From Jatrophihabitans sp. (lineage in GTDB: Bacteria; Actinomycetota; Actinomycetes; Mycobacteriales; Jatrophihabitantaceae), in the NCBI GenBank assembly GCA_025966255.1, contig JAOPVG010000493.1, forward strand, positions 1-10,257: a DNA stretch of 10,257 nucleotides, in the 5' to 3' direction. Each line of letters starts with the position of its first letter. The first letter of the stretch is position 1. Of this stretch, positions 1 to 6,842 are shown in pieces. The position numbers were made by a program, and so were the translations under genes. Below the pieces are notes generated by a model. The model was not told the origin of the DNA. It saw only the letters and a program-made list of their open reading frames with translations, and made no database searches.

Positions 1-540
1 GGGGTGCCGGGCGCGGCGGCGTTGTTCGTCGTCGCCTCCCGCAATCCACCACGCACCTTCGGCATCACGAACGTCGTCGTGAACACGCCGTCTCCGTTGG
101 CCCGGACCGTCCCGAGTCCCACGTGAGCGCCGATCGACGTCGTCCCCGTGACCGTGACGACCTGATTGGGCTGGTAGCCCGCGCCGCTGGCCGTCACCTC
201 CTCACCCGGGGTCGCGGTGGTGGACGAGAGCACGAGCGTCGAACGCACCTGCGGCACGTCGGCGTTCGCCAGAGGGTCGGTCACTGCAACCGTCGCCGTG
301 GCCGGCACCTGCGACTTCGCGCCGGTCGCCATCACCGCGTAGACCGCCGGCGTCGACTGCCCGGGCACCGTCAGCGACGCGCTGATCCGGCCCGTACCGT
401 CGGCCGTCACTGTCGTGGCCGAGCGGGTCCGCGTCGACAGCACAACCGCAACGTTCTCGCCGGCGCGGAAGCCGTCACCGGTCACGGTCACGTCCGCGCC
501 CGGCGCCGCCGAGGCCGACGACACCGCGATCGACGCCTGG
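1..540 (-). repeat. Two tandem Ig/IPT-like protein repeats at the visible C-terminal end of GH92-A
   Basis: Residues about 1699-1788 and about 1789 to the edge are two divergent copies of a unit of about 90 residues. The first contains VSSASAAPGADVTVTGDGF, the second LSSTTATPGEEVTASGAGY. Both then run through beta-strand-like segments ending in threonine- and valine-rich stretches. The likeness is at protein level; the DNA copies are not near-identical. Such Ig-like repeats usually act as spacers or wall-associated stalks on secreted enzymes. More copies may lie beyond the window. Confidence 0.5.
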
Positions 541-3500
541 GCCGGGTCGGCCACGGTCACCGTCGTCGCGACGGTCGCGCTGGTCTGCTCATCCGACACC
601 GTGACGTGGACGGTGTACGTACCCGGTGCAGCCCAGGTGTGCGCCCCGGTGACCACGCCCGTCGCCGACACGGTTGCATCAGCCGTATTCGACGCGTCGC
701 CCCATTGCACGCGAGCCGTGCGGGTCGCGCCCACGGCGCCACCGGACGCCGTGCCCAGTGTGACCGTGGTCGGCACACCCGTGGTCGCCGTCGAACCGGC
801 GCCCGGCGCGACGGTCAACGCCGCCGGTGCCGTGCCGTCGTCGGCGATCGCGAACACGTGCACGCGACCCTGGTCCTTCTCCGTGCCCGGCTGGGTCGGC
901 ATCACGACACCGGTCAGCGTCTTGCCCGCGGCCAACGTGATCGTCGGCGCCGCGAACAGGAACGGCTTGGCCCCGTCCTGCCCGCCGCCGTTCAAGCGGT
1001 AGGCCATCGCCGCCACCGAGGTGAAGCCCGCCGGTAGCGGGCCGCCTCCGCCGCCGAGCGTCCAATCGGGGAAGTTCATCGGCACGGACTGCGTCGTGCC
1101 GTCGCTGTATTTCAGCGTGGCCGTCGCCGTCTGGTCCCCCTCGGTGCCGGTACCGATGAACGCGACCCTTGTCGCGTCAGCCGGCAGCGTGACCGGGATG
1201 GTCTGCCCGTCACCCTTCGCGTTGTCCGGCTGTCCGGCCGCGACGGCCGGCAGCGTGAAGTGCAGGGACGTCCCCGGCACCGTCGCCGACGTGCCCTGCG
1301 TGACACCGGCCGCGGCCAATGCCTGCCGCGACAGGGAGTATCCGGCGCCGTCGCAATCCACGCTGACACCGTCGTCGGCGATGCACACGCCGTCGAAGGC
1401 CGGGACGATCCCGCCGGTGGCCGCCACTGACACGGTGACGCCCACGTACCCGGTCGCGGTCTGCTGGCCGTCGGTCACGCTGACCGCCACGCGGTAGTAG
1501 CCGGGCTTCGCATAGGTGTGCGAGCCGTGCACGGCGTAGGAGTTCAACTGGCCGGCGGTGAGCGTGCCCGCCGATGTCGAGCCGTCGCCCCAGTCGATCG
1601 ATGCGCTGTAGTCGCTCGCCGTGGACTTCTTCGCCGCCACGAACGTGCCGAGCGTGGCGCTGACCGACGATCCGGTGCGGCCGGTGAGCGCGGTCGACGT
1701 CGGCACCAGGGACAGCTTGCGCGTGCCGGACGACCCGGGCTTCACCAGCAGTTCCACCTCGGCCAAGGACGTGGTGCCGGCGCCGGTGAAGCTGAGCCGA
1801 TACATCCGGTACGAGCGCGGGTCGGCCACCGAGAACGGACGCGTCTGGCCGCGCGACGGGAACGTCTCGTTCGTCCGCGAATCCACGGTCCGCCAGGTCC
1901 GCCCGTTCTGCGAAGCCGCCAACGTCCAACCCGTCGGGTCACCAGGGGCCGAGCCCGAGGTGAGCGTGTACATCGACACCTTCTGCGACGAACCGTTCGC
2001 CGTCCACGTGAGCGTGGGCGTGCCGCCCTGGAACGTGGCCTGCGTCGTCGAGTTGTCGTCGGTCAGCGCGCCGACGTCCTGGCCGTTGGCCGCAGTCAGG
2101 CGGCCGACGCCTGCGCTGGTCGCGTCCTCGTTCGGCGTCGGGGCCGTCGACCCGGTCGTCAACGATGGGGGGACGTCGTTCTTGCCGGTGCCCCATGACG
2201 ACTGCGTCGAACCCATGACGAAGTCGAGATGCGCATTGCCGGCGAGATCCTGCGTGGTGACCGACGTCGACGAGTGCGTCTTGCCGTTGACCTTCAGCGA
2301 CTGCACGTACACGTTGCTCGTGCTGTTGTTCTTGGCGGTGATGGTCAGGTCACCCGTCGAGCGGTGCACCGTCACCTTCGGGAACAGCGGGCTGCCGATC
2401 ACCCAGTTCGGCGATCCGGACTGCAGCGGGTAGATGCCGAGCGACGACAGGATGTACCACGACGACATCTCGCCGTTGTCCTCGTCACCGGGGTAGCCCT
2501 GGCCGATCTCGTCGCCGACGTAGACCCGCTGCAGCACCTCGCGCACCAGGGCCTGCGTCTTGTACGGCTGCTGCACGTAGTCGTACATGTACGGGATGTG
2601 GTGCGACACCTGGTTGCTCATGCCGTACTGGCCCATGCGCACGGCGCGCGCCTCGACCATTTCGTGGATGACGCCGCCGTAGCCGCCTGGCTTGTTGGCG
2701 AGTTCCGGCGTGGCGAAGAACTGGTCGAGCTTCTGCGCGAGTTGTGCCCGTCCGCCGTACAGGTCGGCCAGACCCTGACCGTCCTGCGGGGCGTGGAATG
2801 CGAAGTTCCAACCGTCGGTCTCGGTGTAGACGCCACCCCACGCGGCGGGGTCGTAGGTCGCCGCGGTCTGGTTGAACGTGCCGTCGGCCTTGCGGCCCTG
2901 GAAGAAGCCGACGCTGGGGTCGAACAGGTTGACGTACTGCCCGGCGCGGTCGGCGAAATAGGCCGCCTCGTCCTTGAGCTCCTTCGTGCGGGCGGACGGG
3001 GTGCGCGGATCCTTGGCCAGCGCCGCCGCCATCAGCGACAGGCCGGCGTCGTTGATGTCGCCCTCCAGCTGCCACGACACCGATTCGCCCGTGCTGGTGT
3101 CCGTGTACTTCTTGAAGATCGACGTGGCGAGCCCCTTGCGACCCACCCCGCCGGACGCCGGCAGTACGGTCGCGTTCTTCAGGCCGGCGTCGTAGGTGGC
3201 CAGCGGATCCTTCAGCGCGACGCCGCGGAGGTAGGCGCCCGCGAAGGCGACGTCGCTGCTGGTGCCAGTCATCAGGTCGGCGTAGCCGGGCGACGACCAT
3301 CGCGCCACCCAGCCGCCGTCGCGGTACTGCTGCACGAAGCCGTCGACGAGTTCGGCCGCGACGTCCGGGTACAGCAGCGAGTAGGCCGGCCATACCGTGC
3401 GGTAGGTATCCCAGAAGCCGTTGTTGACGTACACCTTGCCGCTCTTCACCGCGGCCGTCGTGGTGGTGTCCGAGGGCGGGCCCGCCTGGGCTGCGACCGG

Positions 3501-5636
3501 GCTCGCGTACTTGTAGACCGGTTGGGCCCCACTGCCGGTGTTCTCGAACTGCGAGTTCGGGTAGAGGTTCAGGCGGTAGAGGTTTGAGTAGAGCGTCTCG
3601 CGCTGAGTGTCGGTCTCACCGCTCACGCTGACGACGCCGAGCCGCTTTTGCCACGCAGCGGTTGCGGCCGAGTGCGCCTCGTCGAAGCTCTTGCCAGTGA
3701 GTTCCAGCGCGGCGTTGTGTTGCGCCTGCGCCAGGCCGATGAACGAGGTGGCCAGCCGGAGCTCGACCGTCTTGGTGCCGAACGTGGCGTAGCGGGTCTC
3801 CGGGTTGCCGCCGGCCGCGATGCCGGTACCGGTTGGCTTGGCCGAGAACGTGCCCGCAAAGAACATCCGGCTGCGTCCGGCCGAGAGCCCACTGCCGTTG
3901 TCGACCCAGCCGATGAGCGTGCCGGCCGCCGGGTCGATCACGAACGAGCCGTTCTTGTCGACGGTGTCGAAGACCAGCGATCCGGAGTCGGCGGGGAAGG
4001 TGAAGCGCAGGACGGAACCGTGGTCGCTCGGCGTCATCTCAGTCTTCAGACCGTTGAGGAAGTTCACGCTGTAGTAGTCCGGGCGCGCGATCTCCGCGTT
4101 GTGCGTGAAAGGCAGTGCGCGACCGGTGGCGCTGCCGGTCGGCGTGGCCGAGACGGACGGCATGATCGACAACTGGTTGCGGTCACCCATCCACGGGCTG
4201 GGCTCGTGCGACACCGAGAAACCCTGCAGGGTCGGGTTGTTGTTGGTGTCGTTGGCCTGTTGGTAGTAGTACTCCCAGCTGTTCGACCGCGCGTCGGTGA
4301 CCGGTGTCAGGAACGTGAATCCGTTGGGGACGGCGCTGATCGGCAGGTTGTTCCCGCGCGAGAACGAGCCGGACGCGTTCGTGCCGCGGCGGGTGTCGAC
4401 CACGTTGGTCAGCGTCGACGCGTCGACCTCGGCCGGCGCCGGATCGATGGTGACATCGTCGATCCAGCCGGCGAACTCGGTGTCCACCTGGCCGCCCGGG
4501 TCGTCGTAAGCGATGAGGATGCGGTCGATCGTCTTGCCCTTGGCGACGTCGCCGAGCGCCGTGCTCTCGGCATTCCACTGGTCGGCGTAGAGGATCTTGC
4601 CGCGACCCTGGCCGGCGGCGGTGATGCTAACGCCGTGCTGGTCGACGGGCCGCAACTGCGACAGATAGCTGCCGTCGGTGAAGTGCAGATCGACTGCGGC
4701 GTAGGTCGACGGATAGGTGGTGTTGGTGGCGGTGAACTCGGGCATGATCTTGTAGCTCAGCCGGGTCTTCGGCCCGACCTGGATGGACAAGTTGTTCTGG
4801 ACGACGTTGGTCTCGTACGCCCGGCCGACGACGGTCTGCTTCCCCGCGTACTGGTAGGCGTGCAGACCGGTGAAGCCAGCGTTGTTCTTCAGGTCGAGGC
4901 CGCGCGCCGGGCCGTTGCCGGTGGCGGTCACCATCGGCTGGTCGTTGGTTCCGGTCTGCGCGACGGCGAGATCCCAGTCGGCCAGTTGCAGCAGGCCGCC
5001 GGCCTGCGGCGCGCTGATGCTCAGCCGGTAGTAGGAGTACGCGGTCGGCGTCGCCACGGTGTAGGTGTTGCGCACGCCGCGGTCGGTCCAGGTCTGTGCG
5101 GTTCGGGTGTCAATGGTGGTGAACGCCGTGCCGTCGGCCGAGCCCTGGAGCGACCAGGCGGCGGGATCGCGGTCAGGCGCGTCGCCGCCCGAGGTGAGCG
5201 CGTACGTGGCGACGGCGGCCGGCGCGGCCAGGTGATACGTCAGCGTGGCCGACGTGGCGAAGGCGAGCCACTTCGTGCCGGGGTCGCCGTCCGCCAGGTT
5301 CTTCGCGACCTCGCCGGGCGGGTTCTCGGCCGATGCGGTGATCGGCGTGGTGGAGTCGACGACGCTGCCCGGCAGGTGCTTGGTGGCGCCGACGACACCG
5401 TGCTGCACCGGCTGACCGTTGCTGCCGATCTCGACGGTGCTGGCCAGCGCGGCCGGGTCTGTCGCTTCGAAGGACGTGGCGAAGGACCCCGGCGCCGGCG
5501 CGGCCCCGACCGGCGGCGCGACCGCGGCCGCGGCCGCCACGGACAGCACCACCGCGCTGCCTGCGACCATGGCGGCAAGGCCCCGCAGCCCTAAGCGGCG
5601 GGAGGCAGAGAACAGGGGATCCGAATTGTCGAACAT
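1..5636 (-). CDS. GH92-A: giant secreted multimodular GH92 alpha-mannosidase, C-terminus beyond window
   Basis: The frame is open for 1878 codons from ATG 5636 to the left edge. GH92 enzymes are calcium-dependent, inverting exo-alpha-mannosidases. Domains by residue: signal peptide 1-46 with a Tat-like SRRLGLRG at 12-19; F5/8C-like binding domain about 100-225; beta-sandwich about 232-398; GH92 about 405-1158; second F5/8C-like domain about 1167-1297; PKD about 1307-1400 (WGDG, HTY); a cysteine-pair beta module about 1411-1600; second PKD about 1602-1697; two Ig/IPT-like repeats to the edge. GH92 landmarks are VVDTRRGT at 412, WDTYR at 742-746, YTETDGW with likely acid Glu939, SNQVSHH at 1007-1013, and GDEDNGEMSSW with Asp1051 and Asp1053 as likely base residues. 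GAGGAG precedes ATG by 4 bases. The only alternative in-frame start is GTG 5651, because a stop follows just upstream. It is divergent from the regulator gene, and an operator lies 54 bases upstream of its start. Family assignment is firm; linkage specificity is unknown. Confidence 0.93.
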   Translation of the reverse strand, partial: MFDNSDPLFSASRRLGLRGLAAMVAGSAVVLSVAAAAAVAPPVGAAPAPGSFATSFEATDPAALASTVEIGSNGQPVQHGVVGATKHLPGSVVDSTTPITASAENPPGEVAKNLADGDPGTKWLAFATSATLTYHLAAPAAVATYALTSGGDAPDRDPAAWSLQGSADGTAFTTIDTRTAQTWTDRGVRNTYTVATPTAYSYYRLSISAPQAGGLLQLADWDLAVAQTGTNDQPMVTATGNGPARGLDLKNNAGFTGLHAYQYAGKQTVVGRAYETNVVQNNLSIQVGPKTRLSYKIMPEFTATNTTYPSTYAAVDLHFTDGSYLSQLRPVDQHGVSITAAGQGRGKILYADQWNAESTALGDVAKGKTIDRILIAYDDPGGQVDTEFAGWIDDVTIDPAPAEVDASTLTNVVDTRRGTNASGSFSRGNNLPISAVPNGFTFLTPVTDARSNSWEYYYQQANDTNNNPTLQGFSVSHEPSPWMGDRNQLSIMPSVSATPTGSATGRALPFTHNAEIARPDYYSVNFLNGLKTEMTPSDHGSVLRFTFPADSGSLVFDTVDKNGSFVIDPAAGTLIGWVDNGSGLSAGRSRMFFAGTFSAKPTGTGIAAGGNPETRYATFGTKTVELRLATSFIGLAQAQHNAALELTGKSFDEAHSAATAAWQKRLGVVSVSGETDTQRETLYSNLYRLNLYPNSQFENTGSGAQPVYKYASPVAAQAGPPSDTTTTAAVKSGKVYVNNGFWDTYRTVWPAYSLLYPDVAAELVDGFVQQYRDGGWVARWSSPGYADLMTGTSSDVAFAGAYLRGVALKDPLATYDAGLKNATVLPASGGVGRKGLATSIFKKYTDTSTGESVSWQLEGDINDAGLSLMAAALAKDPRTPSARTKELKDEAAYFADRAGQYVNLFDPSVGFFQGRKADGTFNQTAATYDPAAWGGVYTETDGWNFAFHAPQDGQGLADLYGGRAQLAQKLDQFFATPELANKPGGYGGVIHEMVEARAVRMGQYGMSNQVSHHIPYMYDYVQQPYKTQALVREVLQRVYVGDEIGQGYPGDEDNGEMSSWYILSSLGIYPLQSGSPNWVIGSPLFPKVTVHRSTGDLTITAKNNSTSNVYVQSLKVNGKTHSSTSVTTQDLAGNAHLDFVMGSTQSSWGTGKNDVPPSLTTGSTAPTPNEDATSAGVGRLTAANGQDVGALTDDNSTTQATFQGGTPTLTWTANGSSQKVSMYTLTSGSAPGDPTGWTLAASQNGRTWRTVDSRTNETFPSRGQTRPFSVADPRSYRMYRLSFTGAGTTSLAEVELLVKPGSSGTRKLSLVPTSTALTGRTGSSVSATLGTFVAAKKSTASDYSASIDWGDGSTSAGTLTAGQLNSYAVHGSHTYAKPGYYRVAVSVTDGQQTATGYVGVTVSVAATGGIVPAFDGVCIADDGVSVDCDGAGYSLSRQALAAAGVTQGTSATVPGTSLHFTLPAVAAGQPDNAKGDGQTIPVTLPADATRVAFIGTGTEGDQTATATLKYSDGTTQSVPMNFPDWTLGGGGGPLPAGFTSVAAMAYRLNGGGQDGAKPFLFAAPTITLAAGKTLTGVVMPTQPGTEKDQGRVHVFAIADDGTAPAALTVAPGAGSTATTGVPTTVTLGTASGGAVGATRTARVQWGDASNTADATVSATGVVTGAHTWAAPGTYTVHVTVSDEQTSATVATTVTVADPAQASIAVSSASAAPGADVTVTGDGFRAGENVAVVLSTRTRSATTVTADGTGRISASLTVPGQSTPAVYAVMATGAKSQVPATATVAVTDPLANADVPQVRSTLVLSSTTATPGEEVTASGAGYQPNQVVTVTGTTSIGAHVGLGTVRANGDGVFTTTFVMPKVRGGLREATTNNAAAPGT

Positions 5637-5640
5637 GGCA

Positions 5641-5646
5641 CTCCTC
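5641..5646 (-). promoter_or_regulatory. Ribosome binding site of GH92-A
   Basis: On the minus strand GAGGAG is followed by TGCC and then ATG at 5636. The 4-base spacing is slightly short, but this is the only Shine-Dalgarno-like sequence available. It supports ATG 5636 over the upstream GTG at 5651, which has none. Confidence 0.65.
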
Positions 5647-5690
5647 GCCACTTATGCGTCGCTGCACGGCAAACCGGACCTTCCCCTCGA

Positions 5691-5706
5691 TTGACAGCGT
5701 TGTCAA
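5691..5706. promoter_or_regulatory. LacI-family operator O1 between GH92-A and the repressor gene
   Basis: The plus strand reads TTGACAGCGTTGTCAA, a 16-bp palindrome apart from one base per half, centred on CG. LacI-family operators typically have a central CG step that is opened by the hinge-helix leucine. The minus-strand reading, TTGACAACGCTGTCAA, recurs at 6815-6830 with one difference. The site is 54 bases upstream of the GH92-A start and 19 bases upstream of the repressor start, so one bound repressor could control both directions. Confidence 0.8.
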
Positions 5707-5719
5707 GACTCTGCACGAT
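5691..5719 (+). promoter_or_regulatory. Candidate promoter for a leaderless repressor mRNA
   Basis: TTGACA at 5691-5696 is a perfect -35 match. After 17 bases comes CACGAT at 5714-5719, a weak -10 match. A transcript starting 7 bases further on would begin at the GTG at 5726, giving a leaderless message, which is common in actinobacteria. The -35 lies inside operator O1, so bound repressor would exclude RNA polymerase. No transcript evidence is available, and TTGACA is also explained by the operator itself. Confidence 0.4.
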
Positions 5720-5725
5720 GCGACC

Positions 5726-6736
5726 GTGACGACCAGCCAGGATCCGCGCCCCACGATGCTCGACGTGGCGCGATTGGCCGGCGTCAGCCTGAAGACGGCG
5801 TCACGGGTGCTCAACGGCGAGCCGCACGTCGCAGCAGGTACCGCGGCCAAGGTGCACACCGCGGCCGGGCAGCTCGCCTTCCGGCTGAACGGCATCGCTC
5901 GCGAACTGCGCCAGGGCGCCCGCTCCACCTCGGTCGGGCTGATCATCAGCGACGTCGCAAACCCCTTCTACGCACGGGTGGCCCGGGGCGCCGAGCGGCG
6001 ACTTCGCTCCGCCGGCCTGCAACTGATCACCGCGTCCAGCGACGAGGACGCGGACAGCGAGCGGAAGCTGACGGCTGAGCTACTCGAGCGGCGGGTCTGC
6101 GGTCTGCTGATCACCACGTGCCTGAGCGACCACGCCCACCTCGAGATCGAGCGGCGCCTGGGCATCCCGGTCACCTTTCTCGACCGCCCGCCGGTCGGGA
6201 TCGTCGCCGACACCGTTGCCATCGACAACGAGGTGGGCGCGCGCTTGGCCGCCCAGCATCTACTGGATCAAGGTCACCGGCGCATCGGGCTCATCGGCGA
6301 CCTCAGCCGGCTGACGACACACCGCGAGCGCGTCGCCGGATTCCAGTCCGCCCTGACCGAGGCCGGCGTCGACGACTGGGAGCGGTACGTGCGCGCCGAC
6401 TCCCACGACAGCGAATCGGCGGGCCGGTCCGTCCGAGCCCTGATGGCGCTCAAGCAGCCGCCGACGGCGCTGTTCACGACGAACAACCGGATCACCATCG
6501 GCGCGCTGCGGGCCCTGCGCGACCGCGCCCGGCCACCGGCGCTCGTGGGCTTCGACGACTTCGAGCTGGCCGACCTGCTCGGCGTCACTGTCATCTCCCA
6601 CGCCCCTGAGGACATGGGCGCGATCGGCGCCGGTCTGCTGCTGGCGCGGCTCGATGGGAGCAGCGCGGGAGCGCACAGCGAGCGGTTGCCGGTGCGGCTG
6701 ATCGAGCGCGGCTCCGGCGAGCGCCCGCCCGCCTGA
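5726..6736 (+). CDS. LacI-family transcriptional repressor of the GH92 locus
   Basis: This gene encodes a sugar-responsive DNA-binding repressor of 336 residues, the usual LacI-family length. The N-terminal helix-turn-helix is at about 11-30 (MLDVARLAGVSLKTASRVLN). The hinge helix is at about 54-64 (LNGIARELRQG), and Leu61 is the expected minor-groove lever. The periplasmic-binding-protein-like effector domain follows: VGLIISDVANPFY, a FLDRPP strand, TTNNRITIGALRAL and VGFDDFELADLL. I chose GTG 5726: an ATG at 5654 is in frame, but it would add a non-homologous 24-residue tail encoded across the operator. No Shine-Dalgarno precedes either start, which suggests leaderless translation. The gene lies between two GH92 genes, each preceded by a matching operator, so a mannose-type inducer is inferred, not shown. 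The family is certain; the ligand and exact start are less so. Confidence 0.93.
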   Translation: MTTSQDPRPTMLDVARLAGVSLKTASRVLNGEPHVAAGTAAKVHTAAGQLAFRLNGIARELRQGARSTSVGLIISDVANPFYARVARGAERRLRSAGLQLITASSDEDADSERKLTAELLERRVCGLLITTCLSDHAHLEIERRLGIPVTFLDRPPVGIVADTVAIDNEVGARLAAQHLLDQGHRRIGLIGDLSRLTTHRERVAGFQSALTEAGVDDWERYVRADSHDSESAGRSVRALMALKQPPTALFTTNNRITIGALRALRDRARPPALVGFDDFELADLLGVTVISHAPEDMGAIGAGLLLARLDGSSAGAHSERLPVRLIERGSGERPPA

Positions 6737-6767
6737 CGAGACGCGGCCCGCTCGGCGATCTTTCGGG

Positions 6768-6797
6768 TTGACTGATGCGCCCGATTTGGGCCACTAT
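6768..6797 (+). promoter_or_regulatory. Candidate promoter of GH92-B
   Basis: TTGACT at 6768-6773 and CACTAT at 6792-6797 are separated by 18 bases, a plausible sigma70-type pair. Transcription would start near 6803-6805, leaving about 38 untranslated bases that include operator O2 and the ribosome binding site. The -10 resembles CACGAT of the proposed repressor promoter. This rests on motif matching alone. Read-through from the repressor gene is also possible, since no clear terminator lies in 6737-6842. Confidence 0.4.
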
Positions 6798-6814
6798 GCC
6801 GGAACATCCATCCA

Positions 6815-6830
6815 TTGACAACGCTGTCAG
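6815..6830. promoter_or_regulatory. LacI-family operator O2 in front of GH92-B
   Basis: The plus strand reads TTGACAACGCTGTCAG. It matches the minus-strand reading of O1 at 15 of 16 positions and keeps the central CG. Its last two bases overlap the AGGAGG ribosome binding site, and the ATG follows 12 bases later. It is downstream of the proposed promoter, so repression here would block elongation or late initiation. A conserved copy at each enzyme gene makes a chance match unlikely. Confidence 0.8.
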
Positions 6831-6834
6831 GAGG
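6829..6834 (+). promoter_or_regulatory. Ribosome binding site of GH92-B
   Basis: AGGAGG, a full consensus Shine-Dalgarno, is placed 8 bases before ATG 6843, so it fixes this start. Its first two bases are the last two bases of operator O2. Confidence 0.85.
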
Positions 6835-6842
6835 TCCGGCTC

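Noticed and set aside
3648..5594. Long open frame (648 codons) on the plus strand opposite GH92-A, and similar antisense frames at 1518-3587
   Set aside because: The products are rich in Arg, Gly and Val with no recognisable domain. They mirror the third-position GC of the real minus-strand gene, whose frame is open throughout and full of GH92 motifs.
5651..5656. CATAAG on the minus strand as the -10 of GH92-A
   Set aside because: It would put the transcript start within the ribosome binding site, and no -35 lies at the right distance. The GH92-A promoter remains unresolved.
5654..5725. Upstream ATG start for the LacI protein
   Set aside because: It would add 24 residues not typical of the family, place the operator inside the coding sequence and have no ribosome binding site. 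GTG 5726 gives the usual family length.
6798..6840. GCCGGA at 6798-6803 pairing with TCCGGC at 6835-6840 as a riboswitch-like outer stem around O2
   Set aside because: The 5' arm lies upstream of or at the likely transcript start, so it would not be in the RNA, and 6 bp of GC-rich pairing is expected by chance here.
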